From Tunturibacter psychrotolerans (GTDB lineage Bacteria; Acidobacteriota; Terriglobia; Terriglobales; Acidobacteriaceae), in contig NZ_CP132942.1 in the NCBI RefSeq assembly GCF_040359615.1, positions 1,426,001 through 1,490,000 of the forward strand: DNA of 64,000 nt, given 5' to 3'. The position numbers and the translations under genes are program-made. The notes under the pieces were generated by a model. That model was not told the origin of the DNA, made no database searches, and worked only from the letters and a program-made list of their open reading frames with translations. Positions 1-8,850 of the stretch are shown piece after piece (positions within the stretch are counted from its first letter, which is position 1; the number at the start of each line of letters is the position of its first letter).

Positions 1-2206
1 CGGGCTGTATGACATAAGCGTCCGAGACAGCGTGATTTGTCTGCAGCGCCGGATCTACTGCCAAGGCGCTTACGGTTGTATTTGCTCCCACCATTATGGG
101 ACTCGAATAGACCGCAGATGAGGTTGTAGCAGTAGAACCATCCAGCGTGTAGTAGATCGTGGCGGAACTGTCCCTGTCGGACAACACAACCTGCTGCGCT
201 GAGGTATAGGTGCCTCCAGCTGGGGTGAATACCGGCAGCGGCGTCAATGGCGACGGAGTGAACGCTGCGGAGGTTATCGAGCTCTGAAGGTAGTTGATTC
301 CACTCGCCATCGCTTTGACCGTTGTAGCCGCCGTCAGCGTGATGGGCGAAGTATAGAGATTGGAGCCGGTTGTAGGAACCGTTCCATCTAACGTATAAAA
401 AATGCTCGTAGAAGGTGTTGCCGTAGTGAGCCATATCTGCTGGGGCGCCTCGAAGACACCCCCGTTGGGTATAATGGTTGGTACTGCAGCGACTGGTTCG
501 CCATTGAGTAAGCCAAATACATCAAGCTGATGCTGCGCTCCGACGTACACCTTGCCATTCGTGACGATAGGTACAACAAATTTGTTGGACAGACCAGGAT
601 TGTCGCGCGGCTGCTTATCGCTTTCATACAAAATCTTCGACAGGTTGGTGGCATCGAAGGCGTAGAGGGTCTCGGGAGTAGTGCTTCCGGTCTGCCGTAC
701 AGCCCACGCTATACCGTTCTGTGTCCCGCTTGAAGATATGACGAAACTGGCCCCCGGAAAGCTGGAGGTAACAGTGCCAAGGCTGGAAGTGGTAGATGCG
801 AGTACACCATTAGTGAGGCTAAACGCTTTAGGATAGTCCCCACTACCCCATGTATAAACACTTCCATTCCAGTAGGCGGGAGTGCTGAAGATGCCCTTCG
901 TTGCGCCCAGAATATCCTGCAAGGCGTTTGTGTTCGAAGTACCTCCGGGTAGATAGCCACCGAGATTATCTCGATCTAAAACCACGATGCGTCCTTCTTT
1001 TCCCGCCTGTATCAGCAGATGAGGATTGGGACCTGCTTGATCGGGCAACAGAAGAACCCCGCCGGACCCCAGATCGTGATCTGCCGCGGATAACGCGGCC
1101 TGATTGAAAGTTGTGAAGGCATCAGTCACAGCAAGACTGCCGCCTGCCAGACTAACTTCCACGACGCTGTCCCCGAGATTGACACTCGGATTGAACGGAG
1201 GGTACGTAGTGTTCAAGCCGTTGCCCGTTGAAAGGAACATTCGTCCGCTGGTCCCTCCATTGTCAATTGGCATTCCGGCACCTGACGCCCAGATGCCAGC
1301 TCCAGAACCGCTAGGAGATAGACAGATAGCCCCAGTCTGGCCAAGTGTTGTGCCATCATATGCCAGCAACCAGCCATGCCATGGGCCGCTATCACCGTGA
1401 GAACCGAAGCCGGCATACACTATGCCGTTGTAATAGACCAAGGCCGGGCGGTTCAGCTGCCATAACGGACTAAACGCGATTTGACCGCCTGAGCTACCAG
1501 CTCCGGTGCCCAACGCTGTCGCTTGAATAATGGTCGGGCTGTTTGGCTGCTCTGCTCCGGTGAGTATGTTGATCGCATGCAGCCGCTGTACATATCCTCC
1601 ACCTTCCTTCGTCTTGGCAATGACGTACATCGTGTTGCCAGCGACGTTGATCGCAGGGGTACTAGTGATCCCTATTTCAGGAACAATGTCATTTGTGTCA
1701 ACATCCGCGCTGGGAACCGTGGTTGCGCCAGGTGCAGCGCCATAAGCTGAGCTGAGTAGGCTTATCTGCCACAGTGGCTGCGCATTTGTGCCAGCGTTCG
1801 AATCAGCATCGAAAGCGTAAACGGAGTCGTGCTCGGTCGCTACAAAAACAACGTTGTGTACTAGCCCATCACTCATCGTAAGGCCACTGATGTAGAGAGG
1901 CTGAGCATAGACATAGCCATCTACGGATCTTGAAAAAAGCAATCCGAACGATGAGGCAGTCACATTAGCTGGAGTTAGCAGTGTCTCCTGAGTATTTGCT
2001 CCCGCCTCACTATTGTCGTATCGCCAGGTAGGCACATTTACCGGAGTCGCTATTTGGCCCAACGCCGACTTAGTCACAGCAATCAATACGCAGATAAAAA
2101 GCGTTGCTCTTAGCAAGGACTTCGCGGCCGCTTCAAACCTGCTTGAAATGCAGGGTGGAAGACGTGATATGGCCAAACCAGTAGACACAGAGTTAACCAG
2201 CGACAC
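1..2206 (-). CDS. Secreted beta-propeller protein with chitobiase-C-type repeats (3' end beyond window)
   Basis: The reverse strand is open from a GTG at 2206 to the left edge, 735 codons with no stop, so the gene is partial. A strong Shine-Dalgarno (GGAGGTGA, 2210-2217) lies 3 nt before the GTG. The N-terminus has a hydrophobic stretch (LLRATLFICVLIAV) ending near SALGQ, read as a signal peptide. Residues about 50-565 resemble a PQQ/quinoprotein-like propeller, with segments such as VDGYVYAQPLYISG, VVFVATEHDSVYAFDAD and GKEGRIVVLDRDNLGG. Two repeats follow (about 570-645 and 655-735+) with the pattern GG.F/Y...Q.V.L....ATIYYTLDG...T, typical of chitobiase/beta-hexosaminidase C-terminal (CHB_HEX_C-like) domains. 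The propeller is clearly paralogous to the N-terminus of the 2028-residue protein at 57021-63107. Probably an exported protein binding polysaccharide or surfaces; no enzymatic role can be assigned. Confidence 0.85.
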   Translation of the reverse strand, partial: MSLVNSVSTGLAISRLPPCISSRFEAAAKSLLRATLFICVLIAVTKSALGQIATPVNVPTWRYDNSEAGANTQETLLTPANVTASSFGLLFSRSVDGYVYAQPLYISGLTMSDGLVHNVVFVATEHDSVYAFDADSNAGTNAQPLWQISLLSSAYGAAPGATTVPSADVDTNDIVPEIGITSTPAINVAGNTMYVIAKTKEGGGYVQRLHAINILTGAEQPNSPTIIQATALGTGAGSSGGQIAFSPLWQLNRPALVYYNGIVYAGFGSHGDSGPWHGWLLAYDGTTLGQTGAICLSPSGSGAGIWASGAGMPIDNGGTSGRMFLSTGNGLNTTYPPFNPSVNLGDSVVEVSLAGGSLAVTDAFTTFNQAALSAADHDLGSGGVLLLPDQAGPNPHLLIQAGKEGRIVVLDRDNLGGYLPGGTSNTNALQDILGATKGIFSTPAYWNGSVYTWGSGDYPKAFSLTNGVLASTTSSLGTVTSSFPGASFVISSSGTQNGIAWAVRQTGSTTPETLYAFDATNLSKILYESDKQPRDNPGLSNKFVVPIVTNGKVYVGAQHQLDVFGLLNGEPVAAVPTIIPNGGVFEAPQQIWLTTATPSTSIFYTLDGTVPTTGSNLYTSPITLTAATTVKAMASGINYLQSSITSAAFTPSPLTPLPVFTPAGGTYTSAQQVVLSDRDSSATIYYTLDGSTATTSSAVYSSPIMVGANTTVSALAVDPALQTNHAVSDAYVIQP

Positions 2207-2209
2207 GAC

Positions 2210-2217
2210 TCACCTCC
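2210..2217 (-). promoter_or_regulatory. Shine-Dalgarno deciding the GTG start at 2206
   Basis: GGAGGTGA on the reverse strand lies 3 nt upstream of the GTG at 2204-2206. The signal-peptide-like segment follows in the same frame, which supports this start over downstream in-frame GTGs. Confidence 0.7.
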
Positions 2218-3210
2218 AGCGTCCCGTGGTTGATTCGTGGTGAGAGAGGAGAATGAATCCAAATTCCTAACGAGTTTCAACCAAGACTCAACGACAGAAC
2301 TGCAGCAAGACCTTTCGCGCCCTGCGACACGGGGCCCTTAACGTGCCGACTCACAGTGCACGTTGAGGGCAAAATGTAATGCATTTGAGTCCAACTGTGT
2401 GTACACAGTAGTAATTGACGAAGGTTACTTTGCTGGAACGCGCGAGCGTTTATCGCAACTTCTTCTAATTCGGATAGTTGAAGGACCAATCTGCTCGCAG
2501 TCCTAGCACGGACAAATAAGTCCCATTCATCCCATCAACGATCTTGTTCACGGGGTATAAGTTTACTTACTTTGATGACTTGGATTTCAAATGCCCGGCC
2601 GAGACACATGCACTGGGCTGCACATCTTCGCACGTACTTTGACCTAAGGATGGTATGTAAACTGCTTTCACAGCCAATCTCGCGGGCCTAAAACGTCTCA
2701 CAAACGGTCACACATTTGGATTTATGCCCACTTCTCGGGGTCACAGGACGCCTGCAACTTTGCGTCTGTTCTGCAATGGGTGATGCGAATACGGGAGAGA
2801 GTTGCGCCTGAAAACGACCGATTCCACTGGAGCAGGATTCGAAGCGTCCGCGACCGCAATAATTCAGGGGAAACCAATGTAGTGGCTGGCGGGACAACTG
2901 TGCATTGATATGCCGCTAGTGGCGAGATATCGTTGCATTGGGTGGCGGCATACCGTTGCATCTAGTATCAAAACCTGTCAAGCCCTTGAATCGAACAAAA
3001 CCTCTTCAAAACAGTGACTTCCGCGTGGCGCATTAGTTCCACACCAGAAGCTATACTTGTTACTAAGAACCAAACAAACTGGTCCCGGGATTCGGTCCGG
3101 GGCTAATTCATTGATAACAAGTATTTTAGGCGTAACTCGTTTGTTATGAATATTTTGCAGACACAGCCACGCTGTAAGCTATTGAATACAAGTAATTTAC
3201 GTCCAAAATA
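2218..3210. other. Intergenic region without recognisable gene
   Basis: About 1 kb without convincing coding sequence on either strand; the short open frames show no family motif. It holds the upstream region of the left-edge gene. An 8-bp inverted repeat, TATGCCGC (2909-2916) with GCGGCATA (2945-2952), encloses a short segment, and the word CGTTGCAT occurs twice nearby. No RNA family was recognised. Confidence 0.5.
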
Positions 3211-3224
3211 CCCCCTAAGGGGGG
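3205..3224 (-). terminator. Candidate intrinsic terminator of ispG
   Basis: Read on the reverse strand, the sequence after the ispG stop contains CCCCCTTAGGGGG followed by TATTTT: a short all-GC stem with a U-rich tail about 75 nt downstream of the stop. The stem is only 5 bp, so the call is moderate. Confidence 0.4.
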
Positions 3225-3298
3225 AGGGGGTACCCGCGACATAAGGCAAGACGCTGTAGTGCACATCGTTGCAATCGGCTATCAATGAGAAAAAGTGT

Positions 3299-4531
3299 TT
3301 AGACCTCGACCGGCACCCGGCCATATCGCTTCTCGACATACTCATCGAGAATTACCTGAAACTCCTCGACGATCCGATCACCCTTCAACGTGGTGAACAG
3401 CTTGCCATCAACATAAACGGGAGCCTTCGGCTCCTCGAACGTACCAGGCAGGGAGATCCCGATATTGGCATGCTTCGACTCACCGGGCCCGTTCACAATG
3501 CAGCCCATCACAGCCAGCTTCAACTCCTCGACTCCCGGATACTGCTTCTTCCACTCCGGCATCGAAGCCACCAGATAACCCTGAATCCGCTCCGCCAGCT
3601 CCTGAAAGTAGGTCGAGGTAGTCCGCCCACAACCAGGGCAACTGGTCACCTGCGGCATAAAGCTGCGAATCCCGAGCGACTGCAGAATCTGCTGCCCGCA
3701 ACGAACCTCCTCCGACCGGTCCCCACCCGGCGTCGGAGTCAAACTAACCCGGATCGTATCCCCGATCCCCGAAAGCAGCAAAGGAGCCAGACCCGCAGCC
3801 GAAGCCACGATGCCCTTCATCCCCATCCCAGCCTCGGTCAAGCCAAGATGCAGCGCATAGTCACAACGCCTTGCCAACTCGGTATAGACATCGATCAGGT
3901 CCCGCACCCCCGAAACCTTCGCCGACAAGATAATCTGATCCCGCCGCAATCCATAACGCTCCGCAGCCGCAGCATTATCGAGAGCCGACACCACCATCGC
4001 CTCCATCATCACATCGCGAGCGGGCAGGGGATTGGTGCTCTTCGAATTTTCGTCCATCATCTTCGTCAGCAGCGCCTGGTCGAGCGAACCCCAGTTCACG
4101 CCGATCCGAACCGGCTTCTGATGCTCGACCGCAACCTCAACCATCGTCCGGAAGTTGTCATCATCCTTCCGCCCGATCGACACATTGCCCGGATTGATCC
4201 TGTACTTCGCCAGCGCCTTCGCCGTCTCGGGGTACTTCTTCAGCAGCAGGTGACCGTTGTAGTGAAAGTCCCCAATGATCGGAGTTGACCAGCCCTTCTT
4301 CGCAAGCTCCTCGACGATCGCAGGTACAGCCTTCGCCGCCTCATCGTTGTTGACAGTAACGCGCACCATCTCGGAGCCGGCGCGCGCCAGCGCCGCAATC
4401 TGCTGCACCGAACTCTCAACATCAGCCGTATCTGTATTCGTCATCGACTGCACCACAACCGGTGAATCCGAACCCACCCGAATTCCACCAATATTCACCG
4501 TAACCGCACGTCGACGCTGTATCTCAGGCAT
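3299..4531 (-). CDS. ispG: 4-hydroxy-3-methylbut-2-en-1-yl diphosphate synthase (IspG/GcpE)
   Basis: This enzyme carries out the penultimate step of the MEP isoprenoid pathway, reducing ME-cPP to HMBPP with a [4Fe-4S] cluster. The protein has 410 residues, usual for the bacterial short form. The N-terminal TIM barrel begins with [20 protein letters not shown] and [10 protein letters not shown]. The cluster-binding domain carries SCPGCGRT (about residue 294) and [10 protein letters not shown] (about residue 340), supplying the three cysteines, and ends near [20 protein letters not shown]. The frame stays open to 4780, but that extension would run through the tRNA gene on the other strand. The ATG at 4531, preceded by GGTGGAG, gives the normal family N-terminus. 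It stands alone, with no other MEP gene nearby. Confidence 0.95.
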   Translation of the reverse strand: MPEIQRRRAVTVNIGGIRVGSDSPVVVQSMTNTDTADVESSVQQIAALARAGSEMVRVTVNNDEAAKAVPAIVEELAKKGWSTPIIGDFHYNGHLLLKKYPETAKALAKYRINPGNVSIGRKDDDNFRTMVEVAVEHQKPVRIGVNWGSLDQALLTKMMDENSKSTNPLPARDVMMEAMVVSALDNAAAAERYGLRRDQIILSAKVSGVRDLIDVYTELARRCDYALHLGLTEAGMGMKGIVASAAGLAPLLLSGIGDTIRVSLTPTPGGDRSEEVRCGQQILQSLGIRSFMPQVTSCPGCGRTTSTYFQELAERIQGYLVASMPEWKKQYPGVEELKLAVMGCIVNGPGESKHANIGISLPGTFEEPKAPVYVDGKLFTTLKGDRIVEEFQVILDEYVEKRYGRVPVEV

Positions 4532-4596
4532 AAACTCTCCACCCCCAAGTTTACCACCGCAGCACCAACAACCTACGCGATACACTAGCAAAACGT

Positions 4597-4673
4597 GGCC
4601 CGGTAGCTCAGTTGCATAGAGCAGCGCACTCCTAACGCGAAGGTCGGCAGTTGGACTCTGCCCCGGGCCACCA
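4597..4673 (+). tRNA. tRNA-Arg (anticodon CCT), CCA encoded
   Basis: A full cloverleaf can be drawn by hand. Acceptor GGCCCGG (4597-4603) pairs perfectly with CCGGGCC (4663-4669); discriminator A is followed by genomic CCA (4671-4673). The D stem is GCTC/GAGC, the anticodon loop CTCCTAA (4629-4635) has anticodon CCT, and the T stem GGCAG/CTGCC is perfect. Oddities: the anticodon stem GCGCA/CGCGA has an A31-C39 mismatch and a G27-A43 mismatch. The T loop is TTGGACT rather than TTCGANT, so position 56 is G. The D loop has G18-C19 instead of G18-G19. The usual G19-C56 tertiary pair is thus replaced by a potential C19-G56 pair. It could be a functional variant or a decaying copy. Confidence 0.85.
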
Positions 4674-4960
4674 TCCACTTCAGACCGCGGATGATGCAGC
4701 GGGAAAGCGACCGTCGATTTCACTGGTCGAGCCCGCAGCTGAGGATCAGTAAGATTGATCACCGGGAACGGGTGGGGCACCCACCTGTTCTTAAAACAGC
4801 GAAAAAGTAAATCGGATAACTTAAGGCAACTGTCACCAAAATAAAGAGGCCTTCTTAGGATCCGCTACGACAGATAACAGCGGGAAGACGGCTGAGGCGA
4901 GAGTGGGATAGCGATCGTGACAAAGCGTTGACATCTATCGCCTAATGGTGATGGATCACG
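4674..4960. other. Spacer between tRNA and cobalamin promoter
   Basis: No gene seen. A TTGACA hexamer occurs at 4928-4933, but no good -10 element follows at 16-18 nt (ATGGAT at 17 nt), so the promoter further downstream is preferred for the cobalamin operon. Confidence 0.4.
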
Positions 4961-4989
4961 TTGTTAGGAATATTTATCTGGTCTATACT
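4961..4989 (+). promoter_or_regulatory. Sigma70-type promoter of the cobalamin operon
   Basis: TTGTTA (4961-4966), a 17-nt spacer and TATACT (4984-4989) fit a housekeeping promoter. The predicted start near 4996 coincides with the 5' edge of the cobalamin riboswitch, which supports the call. Confidence 0.6.
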
Positions 4990-4995
4990 CAAAAT

Positions 4996-5162
4996 GTTTC
5001 CGGTGTCTGCTTCCAAGAAGCAGGCTGAAAGGGAATCCGGTGAGATCCCGGAACTGCCCCGCAGCGGTAATCAGGAACGAAAACTCCACATTGGCACTGG
5101 TTCGGTTGTGAACTGGGAAGCTGGAGTGAATAGGCAGCCTGTAAGTCCGAAAACCTGCCGTA
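4996..5162 (+). promoter_or_regulatory. Cobalamin riboswitch
   Basis: The conserved core is present in order. GGGAATCCGGTGAGATCCCG (5031-5050) is followed by GGAACTGCCCCGCAGCGGTA, matching the core GGTGNAA...CNGCCCCGCANC-GTAA consensus. Then come GGCACTGG, a CTGGGAAGCTGG segment, and a B12-box-like AAGTCCGAAAACCTGCC ending at 5159. It lies upstream of an all-cobalamin operon on the same strand, so adenosyl- or other cobalamin probably represses cobG-cobF expression. The expression platform is not obvious: the first cob start is more than 220 nt downstream. Confidence 0.93.
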
Positions 5163-5387
5163 AACGCTGCCCATATGGGCAGAATTGCACACGCCTCCGA
5201 GGGGAAGGCCGGGCGACCACAGCGTACCTCTCAAGGCTGTGTTTCCCCACTCCTCTTGTGGCGATAAGAACGTTATTCCCATCCAGGCTATGGGCGTGAT
5301 GGTGGAGGTTTGAAAAACTAAGACCTCTGCGAGGACAGTAGCAATTATGGCTTACGTTCAGGACGGACTACGACGAGATAGCCAAAC
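5163..5387 (+). promoter_or_regulatory. Long leader between riboswitch and cobG
   Basis: The leader starts with a 16-nt perfect palindrome, CTGCCCATATGGGCAG (5167-5182), able to form a 6-bp stem directly after the B12 box. It also holds tiny open frames. One of 14 codons (ATG 5347, TGA 5389-5391) overlaps the GTG at 5388 of the cobG frame. These may form the expression platform or allow translational coupling; that is inference. Confidence 0.35.
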
Positions 5388-5438
5388 GTGATTTCTAAGC
5401 GATCCGTTTTACCGCTAGTTAAGAAAGAAAGTTCTACG

Positions 5439-6719
5439 ATGAGAGTTGGAGAGAATTTCTGCCCTGGAATTCTTCATGCCGTTCAGGCAAAGGATGGCCT
5501 ACTCACTCGGATCAGAGTTCCGGGTGGGATGATTGTTCCCAGCCAACTCTCTGCTATTGCCAAACTGTCCGCCGCATTTTCAGATGGACATGTGGAGATT
5601 ACTTCACGTTCAAATCTGCAGATGCGGGGCATTGAAAATGAGAATTTGAACTATTTGGCTCGGGGACTTGATTCCGCAGGCTTTTTGCCTTCACCGAATC
5701 ACGACCGCGTTCGCAATGTAGTGACAAACCCCTTCGCCGGCTTAGGCTTCGACGAGATTTTAGATTCGCGGCCGTTTGTTCGAGAGCTAGATAGCCGCAT
5801 TACCAGAGACCCAGGGATGGCTGGTCTACCGCCCAAGTTCAGCTTTGCTATCGATAGCGGGGGAAGCTGGTTTAACCATGAAGATGACGATTTGGCCTTG
5901 CGAGTAATAACGGTCGACGATTCTCATTTATTTCATCTAGTGATCGGTGGTATTTTTTCTGGCTTCGGCGTGACGATTGATAAGGCAGTTGACTGCCTTC
6001 TTGAGGCGGCACAGGTATGCCTCTATATTTCGAAAAAGTTTGACGTGCCTGCAAGGGCAAGAAAAATTGCATCAATGTCGCAGGCTATGAACCATCTACT
6101 TAGTGAACTATCTCACTTTCTGGTGGACTGTCCCTGTTCGAATGACCGCAAGTTTGTGGCCGAGGCGCCTGTAGGAGTTTACTTGACGAAGCAGGCCGGT
6201 TTCGTAAACCTGGTGCCCTTGGTTCCTCTCGGACGGCTGACGTCAGCGCAGACACAGTGCATTGCCTCAATCGCAACGGAATGGGATGGAGATCTTCGGC
6301 TAGCCCCGTGGCGAGGCATCATAATCGGATCCATTCCCGAATGCGCGATTCGTCGAGTTGCTGCAAGGCTCCAATCCGTGGGTTTGTCGCTCGATAACAA
6401 AAGTGGATATGGAGGAGTCTTTGTCTGTGCAGGAACCGGTTGTGATGCGTCTTTGGCTGATGTGAGGAATGACGCGTCTCTCTTGGCGCACTTGCTGTCT
6501 GAGCAAGTTGTGAAGCCCGGATGGAAAGTCAACATCTCAGGATGTGAAAAGCAGTGTGCTATGCGAAACGGTGCGACAGCCGAGTTAATCGCAACTGTTT
6601 CGGGTTACGACTTGCGGACTAATGGGCGTTTTATAGCGTCGAATTGTTCGCGTGACTCTGCCCTAGATGCGGTGCTTGCGTGCCGGTCCGAACTGCGCTC
6701 TGAGGTTTCTTCACGATGA
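5439..6719 (+). CDS. cobG: Precorrin-3B synthase (CobG)
   Basis: CobG is the oxygen-dependent enzyme that converts precorrin-3A to precorrin-3B and marks the aerobic cobalamin route. The 426-residue protein belongs to the nitrite/sulfite reductase family. It begins with a ferredoxin-like half domain (CPGILHAVQAKDGLLTRIRV), the ITSRSNLQMRG motif near residue 60, and siroheme/[4Fe-4S] cysteines in CAGTGC (about 329) and SGCEKQC (about 366-373). The frame is open from a GTG at 5388, which would add 17 residues and overlap the stop of a 14-codon leader frame. The ATG at 5439 is preferred because CobG proteins start just before the CPG motif, but its Shine-Dalgarno is weak. It is first in the operon, under the cobalamin riboswitch. 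Confidence 0.92.
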   Translation: MRVGENFCPGILHAVQAKDGLLTRIRVPGGMIVPSQLSAIAKLSAAFSDGHVEITSRSNLQMRGIENENLNYLARGLDSAGFLPSPNHDRVRNVVTNPFAGLGFDEILDSRPFVRELDSRITRDPGMAGLPPKFSFAIDSGGSWFNHEDDDLALRVITVDDSHLFHLVIGGIFSGFGVTIDKAVDCLLEAAQVCLYISKKFDVPARARKIASMSQAMNHLLSELSHFLVDCPCSNDRKFVAEAPVGVYLTKQAGFVNLVPLVPLGRLTSAQTQCIASIATEWDGDLRLAPWRGIIIGSIPECAIRRVAARLQSVGLSLDNKSGYGGVFVCAGTGCDASLADVRNDASLLAHLLSEQVVKPGWKVNISGCEKQCAMRNGATAELIATVSGYDLRTNGRFIASNCSRDSALDAVLACRSELRSEVSSR

Positions 6720-7342
6720 TGACCTATAAAAAAAGTGCCGAAGAGATCTATCGAGAATCCTTTGAGATCATTAGAACGGAATCAGATCTATCCGCCTTTT
6801 CCCCGCGTCTTGCCCGCGTTGTTGTGCGGATGATTCATGCGTGTGGGATGACGGACCTGCCACAGTATGTCGCCGCGTCACCAACAGCGATTGAAGTCGG
6901 GGAGATGGCACTCCTTGCGGGAAAGCCCATCTATTGTGATGCAAATATGGTGGCAAATGGGATCACGCGGTCCAGGCTTCCCAAAGACAATGAAGTGATC
7001 TGCACACTCAATGATCCCCGTACCGTCGAACTAGCGAGTAGATTCGGAACGACCCGAAGTGCGGCGGCGCTGGAACTCTGGCGCGAGAAACTAGGCGGTT
7101 CCGTTGTTGTGATCGGCAATGCACCGACCGCTTTGTTCCACTTGCTCGAAATGCTCGAAGACGGCGCGCAGCAACCCTCGCTCATCATTGGAGTTCCTGT
7201 TGGTTTTGTGGGCGCTACGGAATCCAAAGTAGCTCTTGAAACCAACAGACAAAATATTCCTTATTTGACTATACGAGGTCGTCGAGGTGGAAGTGCCATT
7301 GCGGCGGCTGCCGTCAACGCTCTGGCAAGTGAGGAAGAATGA
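6716..7342 (+). CDS. cobH: Precorrin-8X methylmutase (CobH)
   Basis: CobH moves the C-11 methyl group of precorrin-8X to C-12, giving hydrogenobyrinate. At 208 residues it has the usual size. The catalytic histidine lies in RMIHACGM (His about 41), and family landmarks ALLAGKPIYCDANMVANGI, GNAPTALFHLLE and GVPVGFVGATESK are all present. Its ATG overlaps the cobG TGA by four bases (ATGA), indicating translational coupling. The next gene overlaps its stop in the same way. Confidence 0.96.
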   Translation: MMTYKKSAEEIYRESFEIIRTESDLSAFSPRLARVVVRMIHACGMTDLPQYVAASPTAIEVGEMALLAGKPIYCDANMVANGITRSRLPKDNEVICTLNDPRTVELASRFGTTRSAAALELWREKLGGSVVVIGNAPTALFHLLEMLEDGAQQPSLIIGVPVGFVGATESKVALETNRQNIPYLTIRGRRGGSAIAAAAVNALASEEE

Positions 7343-8850
7343 TCAAGAGCACGATGCCAGGCCGACTATTTGGTGTGGGACTTGGACCTGGCGATCCAGA
7401 GCTTATCACTATCAAGGCGCTGCGTATCATCAGACAGGCTCAAGTGATTGCTTATCCAATGGCCAAGCGTGGCCAAAGCAATGCCCGCTGCATCGTGAGC
7501 TCAGAGTTGACAATCGAGCAGATTGAGCTGCCGATGATCTACCCGCTCACAACCGAGCCGGCAGATCAGAGTGGGGAGTATGAGGCAATAATCGCAGAGT
7601 TCTATGACGAAATGGCTGAGCAGATTGCCGCTCATCTTTCTATTGGGCGCGATGTGGCGGTTCTTTGTGAGGGCGACCCCTTTCTCTATGGGTCTTTTAT
7701 GTATCTTCACGACAGACTTGCTCACCGCTTTCCCACCGAAGTAATTCCCGGAATACCATCGGTGATGGCCGCCGCGGCAAGGCTCGCGACTCCTCTTGTC
7801 CGAAGGGATTCAGAGCTAACGTTGCTCCCCGCCACTCTTTCTGAAGATGTGTTGGCCGCTAGACTAAATTCATATGACGCTTTCGCGATCATGAAACTTG
7901 GCCGCAACTTCTCGAAGGTAAAAAATGCGCTGTCCAGGGCAGGCGTTCTCGACAAGGCCCTTTACATTGAACGTGCAACTATGAGCCAGGAACGGATAGC
8001 CAAACTGAACGACGTAGATCCGGCAAGCGTTCCTTACTTTTCGCTTATCCTGGTTCCCGATTCGCGGCAGAGCCGGATCAGCAACCCCGTGAAAGACGCG
8101 GGTCGGATTACGGTTGTTGGACTGGGTCCTGGTTCAGCTGAATGGATTACGCCGGAGGCCCAGCAAGCACTGGCTGAAGCAACTGATTTGGTGGGCTACC
8201 AGCGATATCTGGACCGTGTCCCGATTCGATCTGGCCAACGACGTTTCGGCTCGGACAACAAGGTGGAGGCGGAGCGCGCACGGCATGCCCTCTCTCTTGC
8301 GGAGACTGGCAGGCGTGTCTGCGTCGTTTCGTCCGGAGATCCAGGTATTTTCGCAATGGCTGCTGCCGTGCTGGAGACAGTCGATGAAGGGCCGGAGGTA
8401 TGGCGTTCTCTCGATATTAGGATTGTTCCCGGGGTATCAGCGATGCAAGCGGCCGCTGCCAGAATGGGGGCTCCTCTAGGGCACGATTTTTGTGTTCTTT
8501 CGCTATCCGATCGTCTAAAGCCATGGGAAGTAATCGTGAAACGACTGCACGCGGTGGCTTCCGCTGATTTCGCGCTTGCTATCTATAATCCGATCTCGTC
8601 TGAGCGGAAATGGCAACTAGCAGAGGCAAAGGCGATTCTCGCCGGCTATAGGGCTGCGGAGACCCCAGTTGTACTCGCCCGTGCCGTTGGTAGGTCAGAT
8701 GAGAGGATTGTGATCACAGATCTCGGACGATTCGATCCGGCCGCAGCTGATATGCAGACGCTGATTATCGTTGGTTCCTCGACAACTCGCAGTCTTGCGC
8801 TTTCGAATGATCGGGAGATGATCTACACTCCCCGGAGCTATGAGGCTTAA
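7339..8850 (+). CDS. cobIJ: Fused precorrin-2 C20- and precorrin-3B C17-methyltransferase (CobI-CobJ)
   Basis: The 503-residue protein joins two tetrapyrrole methylases end to end. Residues about 1-250 are CobI (GVGLGPGDPELITIKALRII, LCEGDPFLYGSFMYL, EVIPGIPSVMAAAA). Residues about 257-503 are CobJ (VVGLGPGSAEWITPEAQQAL, VSSGDPGIFAMAA, RIVPGVSAMQAAAARMGAPL, YNPISSERKWQL). CobI methylates C-20 of precorrin-2; CobJ methylates C-17 and contracts the ring. Because CobG acts between these two steps, the fusion brackets the reaction of the first operon gene. The start is the ATG at 7339, overlapping the cobH stop; an internal ATG at 7354 (MPGRLFGVGL) is an alternative. Confidence 0.95.
   Translation: MIKSTMPGRLFGVGLGPGDPELITIKALRIIRQAQVIAYPMAKRGQSNARCIVSSELTIEQIELPMIYPLTTEPADQSGEYEAIIAEFYDEMAEQIAAHLSIGRDVAVLCEGDPFLYGSFMYLHDRLAHRFPTEVIPGIPSVMAAAARLATPLVRRDSELTLLPATLSEDVLAARLNSYDAFAIMKLGRNFSKVKNALSRAGVLDKALYIERATMSQERIAKLNDVDPASVPYFSLILVPDSRQSRISNPVKDAGRITVVGLGPGSAEWITPEAQQALAEATDLVGYQRYLDRVPIRSGQRRFGSDNKVEAERARHALSLAETGRRVCVVSSGDPGIFAMAAAVLETVDEGPEVWRSLDIRIVPGVSAMQAAAARMGAPLGHDFCVLSLSDRLKPWEVIVKRLHAVASADFALAIYNPISSERKWQLAEAKAILAGYRAAETPVVLARAVGRSDERIVITDLGRFDPAAADMQTLIIVGSSTTRSLALSNDREMIYTPRSYEA

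Noticed and set aside
3269-4288. 339-codon open frame on the plus strand
   Set aside because: It lies opposite ispG, has a proline/arginine/histidine-rich low-complexity composition and no family motif; it is an antisense shadow.
4532-4780. Upstream extension of ispG by 83 codons
   Set aside because: It would read through the tRNA gene and gives a sequence unlike any IspG; the ATG at 4531 has a good Shine-Dalgarno.
4928-4933. TTGACA as -35 of the cobalamin promoter
   Set aside because: At the right distance there is only ATGGAT; TTGTTA with TATACT at 17 nt fits better and ends at the riboswitch edge.
4961-5299. 112-codon open frame in the cobalamin leader
   Set aside because: It covers the riboswitch; the peptide is unrelated to proteins and the RNA motifs explain the conservation.
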